The notes below the pieces were generated by a model. It ran no database searches and had not been told where the DNA came from. It worked only from the letters and a program-made list of their open reading frames with translations. A stretch of DNA of 6,224 nucleotides from Clostridia bacterium (lineage in GTDB: Bacteria > Bacillota_A > Clostridia > Christensenellales > Aristaeellaceae): assembly GCA_017432405.1 (NCBI GenBank), contig JAFRJF010000134.1, positions 1 to 6,224 of the forward strand, written 5' to 3'. The translations under genes and the position numbers were made by a program. Below, one piece after another: positions 6,079 to 6,224 of this stretch; within the stretch, counting starts at the first letter, position 1, and each line of letters opens with the position of its first letter.

Positions 6079-6224
6079 CCTTCCCCTTGAGGGGAAGGTG
6101 GCCCGCGTAGCGGGTCGGAAGAGGTGTCCCCGCTGGGCATAGTTCGTCTATTGCTATAGAGGAGCGAGGCATAGGTGGACACCTCTTCAGTCTGCTTCGC
6201 AGACAGCTTCCCCTCCAAGGGGAA
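6079..6224. repeat. Nested inverted-repeat element (MITE/REP-like), runs off right edge
   Basis: Two arms of about 48 nt (6081-6129 and 6177-6224) are imperfect inverted copies of each other around a 47-bp centre (6130-6176). Each arm contains an outer hairpin (CCTTCCCC TTGA GGGGAAGG at 6079-6098; TTCCCCT CCA AGGGGAA at 6208-6224), a small inner hairpin (6101-6115; 6190-6204), and a perfectly matching inner 12-mer GAAGAGGTGTCC (6118-6129) / GGACACCTCTTC (6177-6188). The centre has its own short stem (6147-6151 with 6156-6160) and two copies of GCATAG (6137-6142, 6169-6174). No transposase frame is present. It is best read as a non-autonomous mobile or REP-type intergenic repeat; the right boundary is probably just outside the window. 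Confidence 0.8.

Noticed and set aside
5960..6172. 70-codon minus-strand frame upstream of the ATPase
   Set aside because: It overlaps the promoter and half of the inverted-repeat element and has no family resemblance.
6079..6224. CRISPR array
   Set aside because: Only two arms are present, in inverted and not direct orientation, with no regular spacers.

Overview
The window is GC-rich, with codon third positions strongly biased to G/C. All convincing genes lie on the minus strand, so transcription runs from right to left. Strong Shine-Dalgarno sites (AAAGGAGGAA type), a sigma-A-like promoter and the gene content (several TerD paralogues with a YceG-like protein, as in the Bacillus yce locus) point to a Gram-positive bacterium. 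A high-GC member of the Clostridia is my best inference. The palindromic repeat at the right edge resembles intergenic repeats I associate with gut Clostridia, but that is from memory and untested.

Layout in the direction of transcription. From about 6224 to 6079 lies a nested inverted-repeat element (MITE/REP-like) that runs off the right edge. From 6078 to 5894 there is an upstream region with a perfect 18-bp dyad, a promoter with a perfect TATAAT -10 box, and a 5' leader of about 59 nt with a small hairpin and a GGAGG site. Six genes follow with very short gaps: a PMCA-type Ca2+-transporting P-type ATPase (5893-3266), TerD paralogue A (3245-2667), the divergent cysteine-containing TerD paralogue B (2633-2031), TerD paralogue C (2003-1419), a rhomboid-family intramembrane serine protease (1364-768), and a YceG-like protein (763 to beyond the left edge). 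A perfect 12-bp hairpin with a GNRA loop sits between terD-C and the rhomboid gene.

Reading as a system: this is a Ter-type stress operon. TerD-family proteins are soluble Ca2+-binding proteins, and the family has been proposed to work with membrane metal transporters and a 'biosynthetic module' that includes YceG. The usual membrane partner, TerC, is not in the window; a Ca2+ pump occupies the lead position instead. A catalytically intact rhomboid protease lies between the TerD block and the YceG-like gene. An envelope Ca2+/metal stress unit combining calcium export, calcium-binding TerD proteins and regulated intramembrane proteolysis is a reasonable inference. None of that coupling is shown by the sequence itself. 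The downstream end of the operon is outside the window.
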